Origin: an uncultured Bacteriovoracaceae bacterium
Lineage (GTDB): Bacteria; Bdellovibrionota; Bacteriovoracia; Bacteriovoracales; Bacteriovoracaceae
Direction of reading: 5' to 3'
Assembly (NCBI GenBank): GCA_937931205.1
Contig: CALHBF010000015.1
Coordinates: 186,001-250,000, forward strand
DNA length: 64,000 bases
Shown: positions 15,918-25,064 of the stretch, in pieces
Layout of the letters: every line of letters begins with the position of its first letter
How positions within the stretch are numbered: the stretch's first letter is position 1
Program-made: the position numbers and the translations under genes
Notes under the pieces: generated by a model
Database searches by the model: none
What the model was told of the DNA's origin: nothing
Seen by the model: only the letters and a program-made list of their open reading frames with translations

Positions 15918-18900
15918 ATGAGTATCAAGATGAAATGGGTTTCGTTGAAACTTTTATTGTTCTTCACCACAACTCTCTTTTCACTAACGGTCCCGGCCAG
16001 CAAAAAAAGCATCGTCGATAATGACTGCAAAAAATTTGATCAGAACCTTGAAGCCCAAATAAGCTTTCACCAATCACAACTCAAATCTCTTCTCTCTCTC
16101 ATGGGGGCCAGCGAAGATTTTTTAGTGCCTCTGAGCGATCTTTTTGAAGTTGATTTAAATAATCCTCAGCAAATTAAAAAGCGTGTTCAAGAAATTGCCA
16201 ATCTCATAAAACCTGAATCCGTTTTAGAAACTCCCGAAATCAAAAAACTAAAAAAATGCTCTGACCAAAAGCACGCTAAGGACAATCTTGAAATCCTGGC
16301 CCGATCAATTGCTCAACTCAATAAACAGAAAATTGTTTTTTTAGAAATGAACAAAAAAGACAGAGATACTTATATTGTCAATTATGGAAAAAAAAGATCT
16401 AAATCCAAAACGTCAGAGTTTATTAATGATCAACTAAACAAAACGGTTAAAGAGAGAAATATCATTCAAAAAAAACTCGATGACATACCTTCTGCCAGTG
16501 ATCCTGAAGAACAGACGACGATCTATCTCATCAATCAAGCTAAAGCCGAGCTCATGGCCTATACTATTAATGTTGCCAATGAACAGATAACCTTTCTTGA
16601 GCAGATAAAAGAAAAAAAAGAAAGCCTCTCTGATCTTCGGAAAGAACTCACGAATATTAAAAAACGAGAAAATGAGCCAGCAGAAAAACTGTTTCGCACT
16701 TCAAATAAAATTTGGGAACAGGCTGTCGATTCTGTTATCGAACTTTATTCAGGTATAAGCATTCAACTTCATACTTATCTGCCTCCCAGACTACAAGATC
16801 TTGAAAACCTCTCAAGTGAAGACAAAGAGTCCTTTCAAAAGTACCTCGAAGCCCATTTTGAAGCGAAGAAAAAAAGAAGTGATCTCATCAACCAAAGATC
16901 TGAGATCATCAAAGAGCTCAAGGAATCAAGTTTTAGAATATTAAGAGATTCAGGGAGTCTGCGGGCCAAGTATATTGGGCTGTGTGATCAACAGGACAAC
17001 TGTAAAGATCACAGAGAACTCAATGCCCAGAATGTGGCCGATCTCAACAGGGAGATCAAAGTCATACCGGTTAAGCTTAATACGGGGTGGGTGGCAAAAA
17101 CACTGGAGATAGAAGGAAAGATAAAAAATGGTCTTGATGGATGGCTTGACCTTTCAGGCCAGGCATTCAGTCTATTCTTCTTATTACTCAGCCCTATCCT
17201 CCTCTTCAAGTCTCTGACTCTGATTACAAAGGCCAGTGATAAACTCAGACACGAAATCCTCCAACATTCTCCACTCGATTATAGAAGAAGAACGGCCATC
17301 GCCTCATGGCTGATTCGCATTCGCCCTTTTATTACAGATACGGGAATGCTTTTATTAATCCTTCTGGCAGAAGAAGTCATTGGTGACACGGTATTAAAAG
17401 AGGTCTCACTCTTCCTCTTTTATACCAGGGCCTACTTCATTTACCGAATTGTCAGAACCACGATCCAAATTGCTTTGGAGATCCTCTTCTCATCCAAGAC
17501 AATTGAAAAATCTCAAGAAACGAAGACTCAGGCTGAGAGTTCTTCTAAAAAAATCTCACGATTGATCCTTATTGAAGTTATTACGTTAAAGACAGTCGCT
17601 TTCTCGACAGACAAGGCCCTTCTATATGGTATATTTGCTTCAATCTTTTTTTATATAAATGTATTTTATATCCTTTTTGAATCAAAAAAATGGCAAGAAA
17701 AGATACATGATATCGTTGAGGACAACTTCCCTCGTATCTCCCCTATACTTCCTTCCATAGAGAAGTTCAAATTTATTTCCTACCTAACAACGCCACTACT
17801 TCTACTGGTGATTTCAGTCAATGAAGTGCTCGTCTTCTCTTATTCAAAACTGATACGATTTGATATCTTTAAAAGGCTAAACTCAGAAATCTTTAAAAGA
17901 AGACTGGAAAATGACAACCAAAAAGAAAAGATTAAGGAAACCCCACCAGATGAGTATTTAAAATACTTTGACTACTATCTTAGCACTACCAGCGAATTAA
18001 TCGTTCATCGTGACCACTCGATTGAACATAAATTACTCAAGCGTATAGAGAATTGGAAAAAAGGAGCCCACCTCTACGATTGCGCACTCATTGTAGGAAA
18101 TCGAGGAATAGGAAAATCAACTGCTCTTCAACTCATCGCTCAATCAGCTCCAGCAGACTTTATCTCAAGCCGTGCTAACCCGAAAATTTTAACCGAATCT
18201 CAGTTATTGGCATGGCTGGGAGAAATCCTTCAAATGGAGATCAAGTACCCTCAAGATATTCTTTTTTATGATAAGAACTTGAATGAGAAAAAAGTCATCA
18301 TGGTCGATGATATTCAAAATCTTTTTTTAGGAGCAATTGGAGGCTTTAAGGCCTATCAGATGTTCATTGAAATCATCAGTCTCCCAACAAAAAATATCTT
18401 CTGGTGTCTGACCATTAGTACTCAATCATGGCTCTACCTTAAAGGCATTTTTGGGGCAGAACATTTTTACGGAGAAATTTTTGATATCAAAGCTTGGTCT
18501 GATCTTGAAATTCAGAGACTGATTCTTAACAGACACAATGCCAGCGGGTTTGGACGTATTTTTGACAGCTCAATCAAAGCATTTAGTGCCGATGAAAATA
18601 CCTTTGGCCAGCAGTCGGAAACCCAATTTTTCAGACTCTTGTGGGGACAGTCCCGTGGGAATCCAAGATCAGCTCTTAGTTATTGGGTATCAGCTATCAC
18701 TGATGTCAATGATAAAAAAATAGGTATTGGCGTTCCTCAATTTATCGATTCCTCCCTTGTTTCAGGCATGAGTGATAATGCACTCTTTCTACTGGCCGCA
18801 ATTGTCAGACATGACAGCTTAAACTTGGAAGAAATGCATAGGATTGTGAATATCGAAAAAACCGTCATCTTAAAATGCCTGAAAGAGGCCCTTGATAAAA

Positions 18901-19001
18901 ATTTAATTTGGTCTTCAGCAGATAACCGATTTCGAATTTCATCAAAATCTCAATATACCATCGACTACTTTTTAACAGGAAAGAATTTTATTTATGAATG
19001 A
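15918..19001 (+). CDS. Envelope coiled-coil membrane protein with cytoplasmic AAA ATPase
   Basis: 1027 residues. In order: a signal peptide (about 1-27); a large periplasmic region rich in Lys, Glu and Leu with long predicted coiled coils (about 35-250 and 300-345) and cysteines at 37, 114, 356 and 362; five hydrophobic spans (about 414-436, 472-488, 497-520, 568-586, 619-640); and a cytoplasmic ATPase. The ATPase has Walker A GNRGIGKST at 727-735, Walker B KKVIMVDDIQN at 791-801, a sensor-2-like GNPRSAL at 914-920 and a winged-helix-like end (950-1020), like ORC/ExeA-type AAA proteins. An odd number of spans places coil and ATPase on opposite sides of the membrane. The plan up to the spans recalls MscK/MscM channels, whose channel domain is instead the next gene, overlapping by 8 nt. 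The start could also be Met5 (15930). Function unknown. Confidence 0.85.
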   Translation: MSIKMKWVSLKLLLFFTTTLFSLTVPASKKSIVDNDCKKFDQNLEAQISFHQSQLKSLLSLMGASEDFLVPLSDLFEVDLNNPQQIKKRVQEIANLIKPESVLETPEIKKLKKCSDQKHAKDNLEILARSIAQLNKQKIVFLEMNKKDRDTYIVNYGKKRSKSKTSEFINDQLNKTVKERNIIQKKLDDIPSASDPEEQTTIYLINQAKAELMAYTINVANEQITFLEQIKEKKESLSDLRKELTNIKKRENEPAEKLFRTSNKIWEQAVDSVIELYSGISIQLHTYLPPRLQDLENLSSEDKESFQKYLEAHFEAKKKRSDLINQRSEIIKELKESSFRILRDSGSLRAKYIGLCDQQDNCKDHRELNAQNVADLNREIKVIPVKLNTGWVAKTLEIEGKIKNGLDGWLDLSGQAFSLFFLLLSPILLFKSLTLITKASDKLRHEILQHSPLDYRRRTAIASWLIRIRPFITDTGMLLLILLAEEVIGDTVLKEVSLFLFYTRAYFIYRIVRTTIQIALEILFSSKTIEKSQETKTQAESSSKKISRLILIEVITLKTVAFSTDKALLYGIFASIFFYINVFYILFESKKWQEKIHDIVEDNFPRISPILPSIEKFKFISYLTTPLLLLVISVNEVLVFSYSKLIRFDIFKRLNSEIFKRRLENDNQKEKIKETPPDEYLKYFDYYLSTTSELIVHRDHSIEHKLLKRIENWKKGAHLYDCALIVGNRGIGKSTALQLIAQSAPADFISSRANPKILTESQLLAWLGEILQMEIKYPQDILFYDKNLNEKKVIMVDDIQNLFLGAIGGFKAYQMFIEIISLPTKNIFWCLTISTQSWLYLKGIFGAEHFYGEIFDIKAWSDLEIQRLILNRHNASGFGRIFDSSIKAFSADENTFGQQSETQFFRLLWGQSRGNPRSALSYWVSAITDVNDKKIGIGVPQFIDSSLVSGMSDNALFLLAAIVRHDSLNLEEMHRIVNIEKTVILKCLKEALDKNLIWSSADNRFRISSKSQYTIDYFLTGKNFIYE

Positions 19002-19824
19002 AACTGATATTGAAAGTATCTCAGCATTTGCTGAAATTTTAAGTTTCACGAAACTCTCTTTACTAATCACGGGAGTCATTGTCCTGGGTTTTGCAGTGAA
19101 GGTCATTGCCAATGCAGGAGAAAGACTTCATCAAAGAGTCCCTTCTCGTAGACTGCTGATTGCTCAAATTGTGACTGTAACTTCTTTTGCCATCTATATC
19201 ATTGGAGGAGGCTACCTCTTCTATGGAGTCGTTCAACCTCCCAAGGCCCTCCTCCTTGCCGTCAGCGGGACCCTAGCTGTCGCACTTGGTTTGTCACTAA
19301 AGGACTTAATCGCTTCAGTCGTCGCTGGTGTCATTCTTCTTTTTGATCGTCCCTTTCAAGTGGGTGATCGAGTCAGCTTTGAGGGAGTCTATGGGGAAAT
19401 AACCACCATCGGATTGAGAGCAGTCAGACTCATTACTTTGGATGACTCCGTTGTCACGATCCCCAACAGTAAGTTTATCACAGATGTTGTCTCATCAGGA
19501 AACTTTGGTGCCCTTGATATGATGGTGGAAATTAACTTTCACCTTGATCTGTCGGCAGATATTGAAAGGGCAAAAAAAATACTTTATGAAACTGCAGTAA
19601 CCAGTAAGTATGTTTTTCTCAAGAAACCAGTCAGTATTGTTTTAAGTGAACTTGATTTTGCGCAAAGACCTGCTCTACAGATAAGACTCAAATGCTATGT
19701 CATCGATGTGAGATTCGAAAAGGCCTTACAAAGTGATATTATTCTAAGAGGTAATGAAGCTCTCAAAGAAGCCAAGATCCCACGTCCTTTTTTTTCTTCC
19801 CCTGAAAAGACTCATGACTTATAA
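18994..19824 (+). CDS. MscS-type mechanosensitive channel
   Basis: 276 residues: spans at about 15-39 and 53-79, the pore helix at 85-117 with the Gly/Ala-rich SGTLAVALGLSLKDLIASVV, then FDRPFQVGDRV, the beta-domain and the PN turn (TIPNSKF). MscS channels open under membrane tension and release solutes. The upstream gene overlaps by 8 nt and the barrel gene by 11 nt, so all three are probably made together. It lacks the large periplasmic domain of MscK; the partner gene may supply that part. Confidence 0.93.
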   Translation: MNETDIESISAFAEILSFTKLSLLITGVIVLGFAVKVIANAGERLHQRVPSRRLLIAQIVTVTSFAIYIIGGGYLFYGVVQPPKALLLAVSGTLAVALGLSLKDLIASVVAGVILLFDRPFQVGDRVSFEGVYGEITTIGLRAVRLITLDDSVVTIPNSKFITDVVSSGNFGALDMMVEINFHLDLSADIERAKKILYETAVTSKYVFLKKPVSIVLSELDFAQRPALQIRLKCYVIDVRFEKALQSDIILRGNEALKEAKIPRPFFSSPEKTHDL

Positions 19825-20593
19825 AATTTATCTTCCTCTCCTATTACTCCTTTGTTTTCCTTTTAGGCTATCTGCTCAAACGGCTACAGTAATTAGAACA
19901 GACAGACCTGGCCAGGCGATTGTCCCTTATACAGTGGGAAAGAATTTTTTTCAGATTCAATCAGGCATTGAAAAAAGCAGTTACTCCCATGCAGGAACTC
20001 AAAACAAAAAATTCAACCTGGATAGCACTCTTAAATGGGGATTAAGTGAGAAGTTAGAATTGAACACCTCAGTAGTCTATCAGCAACATGGACTAATACA
20101 AAATGCAACTGATTCCCATCGTGGATGGAGTGATCTCCAAGCAGGTTTTAGATATAATCTTATCTCTACCCACAAAGGCTTAGTCCCGGCCTTAGGCCTT
20201 CAGCTGCGAATTCATACCGACCTTGTTGAGTCTCTCTACCACAAGAATCGCATGACCCCTTCACTCATGATTTCTTCCCATCATGAAGTGATTTCACTGA
20301 TCTCTTGGACTAACAATCTAGGTCTCTCTTATGCTGATGGCTTCGATCATTCTCTTTCTTACTCCTATGTGAGCAATATTTCTTTTCCGATAACCGAATC
20401 ATTTGGTTCATTTGTTGAAGTTTTTGGGCAAATTCAGGATCAAAAGATTTCCTTCAATGCTGATACCGGACTTGCTTACCTTCTTACTAATAACTTTCAA
20501 TGGGATGCTTCTGTTGGTTATGGAGATAATGACCAGACCATCTTTTATTTTTTTAGCACAGGACTCTCCTATCGAGCAGACTTGTCTCATTAG
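19814..20593 (+). CDS. Outer-membrane beta-barrel 'transporter' family protein
   Basis: 259 residues with a signal peptide (cleavage likely after SA at about residue 21). The mature start, TDRPGQAIVPYTVGKNFFQIQSG (read as residues 29-51), and the alternating aromatic beta-strands to the C-terminus match the Phenol_MetA_deg/transporter outer-membrane family (PF13557). The family is assumed to form barrels; transport activity is mostly unproven. I chose the ATG at 19814 because it precedes a clean signal peptide; the frame also opens at 19754. It overlaps the MscS gene by 11 nt. Confidence 0.75.
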   Translation: MTYKIYLPLLLLLCFPFRLSAQTATVIRTDRPGQAIVPYTVGKNFFQIQSGIEKSSYSHAGTQNKKFNLDSTLKWGLSEKLELNTSVVYQQHGLIQNATDSHRGWSDLQAGFRYNLISTHKGLVPALGLQLRIHTDLVESLYHKNRMTPSLMISSHHEVISLISWTNNLGLSYADGFDHSLSYSYVSNISFPITESFGSFVEVFGQIQDQKISFNADTGLAYLLTNNFQWDASVGYGDNDQTIFYFFSTGLSYRADLSH

Positions 20594-20668
20594 AAATTAT
20601 TAAAATTTAGGCACCATTCATTTATCGCCCCTGATAAAGCTCGTTAAAATGAGAATCAGGAGTCGCTC

Positions 20669-21664
20669 ATGATGTTATTGTCGGCCCAATTTTTTTTCGC
20701 CTCAGTTCTCATCGTTGGTGCTGGAATATTTCTCACGAAAGCGGCAGATGATATTGCAGATAAGACTGGTCTTGGGAAGCTGATTATTGGTTCTCTTCTT
20801 CTAGCTGGAGCGACTTCTTTAACAGAAATTTTTGTAGGGATTAATTCTATCCGTTCTGGTATTCCTGAACTAGCCATTGGGAACCTTCTCGGGGCCTGTT
20901 TGGTGAATCTTTTTATTCTCGCTCTGGCCGATACTCTTCATCGATCACGTCAAAAAAAGTTTTCAACAATCTCTGCTGGCCATGCACTCTCTGCAAGTCT
21001 TCTTATTGTCCTAGTCGCAATTGTAGCGGTCGGAATACTGTTAACCCCTGCCAGTGGAGGAATCATTTTGTTCAATGGATCCCTACCCAGTTATCTTATT
21101 GTGATTGTTAACCTGATAAGTATGAAAATTATTTTCAACAATCAAAACTGTGTTCATCATAATAAAATTTCATTTCGTTTTCCTCTCAAACAATTACTCC
21201 CGGGCATTGCCATTTTTTCTCTAAGTGCAGCAGTCATCGCTTACGCCTGCCCTATTCTCGTTCAAGTTGCTGAAGATCTTTCTCAAAGAACAGGAATGGG
21301 AGAAACTTTTATCGGATTAACTCTCATTTCTATTACAACCTCTCTTCCTGAAATGGTGGCCACACTTCAGTCGGTAAGAATGGGAAGTTATGATATGGCA
21401 TTCGGGAATATTCTTGGTAGTAATGCTTACAATATACTAGTCATTGCGATTTTAGACTTTTTTGTAGATGGCTCTATTTTTGCCGCCATCGGCATCATCC
21501 ACATCTTTACTTGTTTATCGATTATTTTGTGTATTGCAATTGCAGTGATTGGGAATCTTTATCAGGTCGAGAGGAAAAAATCCCTGCTCGAACCTGATGC
21601 GATTTTAATAATGAGTACGATTTGCTTGTGCTACTATCTGCTCTATGAGTTTAGTCTGATTTAA
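20669..21664 (+). CDS. Na+/Ca2+ exchanger-family antiporter (CaCA, YrbG-like)
   Basis: 331 residues with about ten spans in two inverted halves. The alpha-repeats are GATSLTEIFVG with GNLLGACLVN (47-80), and TTSLPEMVA with GNILGSNAYN in the second half. Both keep the ion-binding acidic residue. Such proteins exchange Ca2+ for Na+ or H+. AGGAG lies 7 nt before the ATG. No terminator is seen in the 75 bp after the barrel gene, so it may be the fourth gene of the island. It converges on rng with a 4-nt overlap. Confidence 0.9.
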   Translation: MMLLSAQFFFASVLIVGAGIFLTKAADDIADKTGLGKLIIGSLLLAGATSLTEIFVGINSIRSGIPELAIGNLLGACLVNLFILALADTLHRSRQKKFSTISAGHALSASLLIVLVAIVAVGILLTPASGGIILFNGSLPSYLIVIVNLISMKIIFNNQNCVHHNKISFRFPLKQLLPGIAIFSLSAAVIAYACPILVQVAEDLSQRTGMGETFIGLTLISITTSLPEMVATLQSVRMGSYDMAFGNILGSNAYNILVIAILDFFVDGSIFAAIGIIHIFTCLSIILCIAIAVIGNLYQVERKKSLLEPDAILIMSTICLCYYLLYEFSLI

Positions 21665-23220
21665 TTCTCAGGAGCGTAAATCTCGTATTGCTCAGAATGA
21701 TAGTTATTATCCGCGCGAACAAGAATTGTTTTATTGAATGCCTCTTCCATTGTATCCACAATTCCAGAATCTGATAATTTTGCACACACTTCTGGATGAG
21801 CAAAAATAGTCAGTTTTCCAGCGGCCGTTCTTTTTAAAACTTTTTGAAGTTCACGAATCACTTCATAGCTTACCGTTTCAACTGACTTCACTCGTCCAAC
21901 ACCTTCGCAATATGGACAAGGTTCACACATGACTCTCACCAATGTGTCGCGTGTACGTTTGCGAGTCATCTCCACTAATCCCAGACCAGAGATCGGAAGG
22001 ACATTGGTCTTAGAGCGATCCTTCTTTAAGGCTTCAAGCAGAGCAGAATACACTTGGCTTCTGTGTTCTTCTTTTTCCATATCAATGAAATCAATAATAA
22101 TGATCCCACCACAGTTGCGAAGTCGAAGCTGATAAGCGATCTCTTTAACTGCTTCCAGATTTGTTTTAAGAATTGTTTCTTCTAACGTTTTCTTTCCAAC
22201 AAACTTACCAGTGTTCACATCAATAGATACTAGAGCTTCCGTCTGATCAATATTGATAGATCCACCTGAGCGCAGGAAAACTTGATTCGAAAGAGCACGC
22301 TCAATTTCAATATCAATCCCATAGTGTTCAAAGATAGGAAGTTCACCGTCATAAAGCTTAATCTTTGCTTTATGCTGTGGAGTAAAGCGGGCGACAAATT
22401 TTTCAATTTGCTTGATGGCAGCCTTATTATCCGCAATCAATGTATCGACATCCTCATCCATGATGTCACGAAGAGCGCGCTCAATGAATGAAAGATCCTG
22501 ATGAAGCTCCATCGGAGCTTTTGCTTTTTCCAGACGCTTTTGAACATCCTTCCAAATTTTAACAAGATTGTTGTAATCGTTTTTTAAAACTTTATAACTT
22601 TGTCCCTCTGCAACAGTTCGGGCAATAACACCCACTCCTTCCGGACGAACGGAATCAATCACATCTTTTAGACGACGTCTTTCTTCTTCAGATTCGATTC
22701 TGCGAGACACACCTGTATGCTCGATGAATGGCATATAAACGATATGACGGCCAGCGAGAGTGATATGGCGGGTAACTCTTGGTCCCTTGGTTGAGATCGG
22801 CTCTTTAGCAATCTGAACAACAATCTCATCCCCTTCCTTTAAGAAGTCTTGAATTTTTACATCAGGGCGAAACTTCATATCTACAGTTTCAGTCAATGTT
22901 GAATACTCGTCCGGAATCACTTCACCCAGACGCTTAGGATTGCTCTCAGCTCGCTGAATAAGCTCACGTTGCTCATCTAAGGTAGGAAGATAAGCATCAT
23001 CTACATAAAGGAAAGCCGCCCTCTCCTGACCGATATCAATGAAGGCCGATTGCATTCCAGGTAAAACTCTTAATACTTTTCCAAGATAGATATTTCCGAC
23101 TACGGGATGCGACTCATTCTCTGAGTGCCTTTCAATGAGGAAGTCGAGAATTTCCCCATTTTCAATAAGGGCAATACGAGACTCATGGTGAGTCTGATTG
23201 ACCACTAATTCTTTTGCCAT
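21661..23220 (-). CDS. rng: Ribonuclease E/G
   Basis: 519 residues, RNase G-like length without the long RNase E scaffold tail. The S1 RNA-binding domain (about 36-125) starts at VVGNIYLGKVLRVLPGMQ (18 residues). The catalytic DNase I-like domain has VSIDVNTGKFVG, with its Mg2+-binding aspartates, and IIIIDFIDM. The Zn-link is CEPCPYC near 435. The enzyme cuts single-stranded RNA in rRNA maturation and mRNA decay. A long hairpin occupies its leader and covers the ribosome site. Confidence 0.95.
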   Translation of the reverse strand: MAKELVVNQTHHESRIALIENGEILDFLIERHSENESHPVVGNIYLGKVLRVLPGMQSAFIDIGQERAAFLYVDDAYLPTLDEQRELIQRAESNPKRLGEVIPDEYSTLTETVDMKFRPDVKIQDFLKEGDEIVVQIAKEPISTKGPRVTRHITLAGRHIVYMPFIEHTGVSRRIESEEERRRLKDVIDSVRPEGVGVIARTVAEGQSYKVLKNDYNNLVKIWKDVQKRLEKAKAPMELHQDLSFIERALRDIMDEDVDTLIADNKAAIKQIEKFVARFTPQHKAKIKLYDGELPIFEHYGIDIEIERALSNQVFLRSGGSINIDQTEALVSIDVNTGKFVGKKTLEETILKTNLEAVKEIAYQLRLRNCGGIIIIDFIDMEKEEHRSQVYSALLEALKKDRSKTNVLPISGLGLVEMTRKRTRDTLVRVMCEPCPYCEGVGRVKSVETVSYEVIRELQKVLKRTAAGKLTIFAHPEVCAKLSDSGIVDTMEEAFNKTILVRADNNYHSEQYEIYAPEN

Positions 23221-23280
23221 TGTTTGTCCTAATTCTAATAACTTTTAAATTCAAAATTGTTACTAGAATACAGACAAACA
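23221..23280 (-). promoter_or_regulatory. Hairpin covering the rng ribosome site
   Basis: A 60-nt imperfect hairpin ends exactly at the rng ATG. It has 8 bp (TGTTTGTC with GACAAACA), a 3x3 internal loop, 6 bp (ATTCTA with TAGAAT), a 1x1 mismatch, 4 bp (TAAC with GTTA) and a 16-nt loop. The ribosome site AGGA (23230-23227) lies at the base of the 3' arm, partly paired. In E. coli, rne is autoregulated through leader hairpins cut by RNase E; the same logic is plausible here. Confidence 0.7.
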
Positions 23281-23311
23281 CATGGAATATAAAGAAGGCA
23301 ATGTTTGTAGA

Positions 23312-24526
23312 TTAAATAAATAGGCCAGCGATACAGGCCGTCATGTAACAGGCCAATGTCCCACCGAGTAGAGATTTTAGACCTAAACGGGCCAATGTCT
23401 CTCTTTTGTTAGGAGCAAGAGTCCCGATCCCACCCAGCTGAATGGCAATTGAAGAGAAGTTTGCAAATCCACACAGAGCGTAAGTAGTAAGTGTTACTGA
23501 GCGCTCAGAAATTGTTCCAATGCTTCTTGTTAAATCAAGGTAGGCCACGAACTCGTTTAGAACAAGTTTCTTACCCAGCATCGCACCAACTGTTAGACAA
23601 TCTTCCCAAGGAACCCCTAGAAGCCAAGCTACAGGAGCGTTCAGGTAGCCCATGACTAATTCAAACGAAAGATTAGGGAAACCAAGAAGGCCTCCAAACC
23701 AACCAAGCATACCGTTAAGCATCGCAATAAGAGCAATGAAAGCTAAAAGCATAGCAGCTACGTTAGCCGCTAGACGAAGACCATCTGACGCACCATCAGC
23801 AGCAGCATCAATAACGTTTTCACTTCTTTTTGGGAGATCAACTTTTACTACACCAGCAGTAGCAGACTCTTCTAGTTCAGGAACCAGAAGTTTCGCACAA
23901 ACGATAGCAGCAGGAGCACTCATTACTGATGCGGCAAGAAGATGCCCTGCATCAATCCCGAATCCTACGTAAGCGGCAAGTACACCACCTGCAACAGTCG
24001 CCATACCACCAGTCATAAGACACATGATTTCTGACTTAGTCATAGTCTGAACATAAGGCTTAATCACAAGAGGAGCCTCTGTTTGACCTACGAAGATATT
24101 AGCAGCAGCGGCAAGAGACTCAGACCCTGAAGTCTTCATCACTTTCATCATCACTTTTGCGAAAACTTCTACGATTCTTTGCATGATACCGATGTGATAA
24201 AGCACCGACATAAGAGAGCTCATGAAAATAATTGTAGGGAGAACCATTGTTGCGAAAATGAAACCAAAGTTATTGGCATCAGCAAGGTTACCAAAAAGAA
24301 ATTTCGCACCTTCGTGAGTATAGCTTAGAATGCCATCAAACATCTTTGAGGCACCGGCGAAGACATCCTTACCGACAGTCGTTTTTAAAATAATGAGTCC
24401 AAAGATAACCTGTAGAAGAATCCCAGAAATTACTGTTCTCCACTGGATCGCTTTACGCTTTTCTGAGAAAGCATACGCAATACCAATCATCACAAACAAA
24501 CCAAGAAGAGAAACTAGTCTTTCCAT
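23312..24526 (-). CDS. nupC: Concentrative nucleoside transporter NupC
   Basis: 404 residues. The CNT family motif GQTEAPLVIKPY is present, together with GGMATVAGGVLAAYVGFG and the C-terminal ALCGFANFSSIAIQLGG, and about ten spans. It imports nucleosides with Na+ or H+. I set the start at 24526, where AGGA lies 6 nt upstream, rather than the in-frame codon at 24544. It lies close to, but on the opposite strand from, the nucleoside-degrading genes deoA-punA-cdd. Confidence 0.95.
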   Translation of the reverse strand: MERLVSLLGLFVMIGIAYAFSEKRKAIQWRTVISGILLQVIFGLIILKTTVGKDVFAGASKMFDGILSYTHEGAKFLFGNLADANNFGFIFATMVLPTIIFMSSLMSVLYHIGIMQRIVEVFAKVMMKVMKTSGSESLAAAANIFVGQTEAPLVIKPYVQTMTKSEIMCLMTGGMATVAGGVLAAYVGFGIDAGHLLAASVMSAPAAIVCAKLLVPELEESATAGVVKVDLPKRSENVIDAAADGASDGLRLAANVAAMLLAFIALIAMLNGMLGWFGGLLGFPNLSFELVMGYLNAPVAWLLGVPWEDCLTVGAMLGKKLVLNEFVAYLDLTRSIGTISERSVTLTTYALCGFANFSSIAIQLGGIGTLAPNKRETLARLGLKSLLGGTLACYMTACIAGLFI

Positions 24527-24626
24527 AAGCCTTCCTAATATCAATGTTAAATTTGACTCATGGATTTATCGCAAGGCCGACTAATAATGGCAAGAAAAAC
24601 CCGACACTTTAAGACGGCCTAACTAG

Positions 24627-25016
24627 TTAAAAATCAGTGGTCCAGAGAGTACTAGAGACTTGTTTAGGGCCCTGATTAAGCAGATTTTCTTGAGAGTGGT
24701 GCCAGGCCACTCGCTCAAATGTTGAGAAAGCAGCAGAACTTTGCAGGTCTTCAGAATTTTTCTGAGCGGAATTAAAAGCAACAAAAACAACCCCAGCAAT
24801 GACTCCGATAGCTGCTCCTGTCCACACATTTGAAATATGTTTACTTGGTTCATTGGCAAAAGAGAGTGTTGAGAGACCAAGAACCGCTCCCCCAATACCA
24901 GCGCCAGCGACAATAAGAATGTCGTTTTGGGTATTTTTAACAAAATCATCCTCTGCCATCACAGGTGAAACGATGAGTTGAGACAAAATAGCGAGAGAAA
25001 ATAAAATCTTTTTCAT
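24627..25016 (-). CDS. Small exported glycine-rich protein of unknown function
   Basis: 129 residues from the ATG at 25016 (AGGA 5 nt upstream). A signal peptide ends near VMAEDD, and two glycine-rich hydrophobic stretches follow (VAGAGIGGAVLGLS and GAAIGVIAGVVFVAF), suggesting insertion in a membrane. No family recognised. It lies between nupC and deoA and shares the divergent control region with deoA. Confidence 0.65.
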   Translation of the reverse strand: MKKILFSLAILSQLIVSPVMAEDDFVKNTQNDILIVAGAGIGGAVLGLSTLSFANEPSKHISNVWTGAAIGVIAGVVFVAFNSAQKNSEDLQSSAAFSTFERVAWHHSQENLLNQGPKQVSSTLWTTDF

Positions 25017-25035
25017 AAACATCCTAGGACTTGAA

Positions 25036-25064
25036 TTGCCAACGGGAGTACCTATGAATATGAT
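25036..25064 (+). promoter_or_regulatory. Promoter of deoA-punA-cdd
   Basis: TTGCCA (25036-25041), 17-nt spacer and TATGAT (25059-25064): both boxes match consensus at 5 of 6 bases. Transcription should start near 25071, about 40 nt before deoA. Confidence 0.65.

Noticed and set aside
20390-20397. CCGATAA inside the barrel gene as a sigma-28 promoter
   Set aside because: No TAAA element at the correct distance upstream, and the position within coding sequence leads to no gene start nearby. The same holds for the copies at 7401 and 55999.
23652-23972. 106-residue plus-strand open frame inside nupC
   Set aside because: It is the antisense shadow of a conserved transporter, of low complexity, with no ribosome site.
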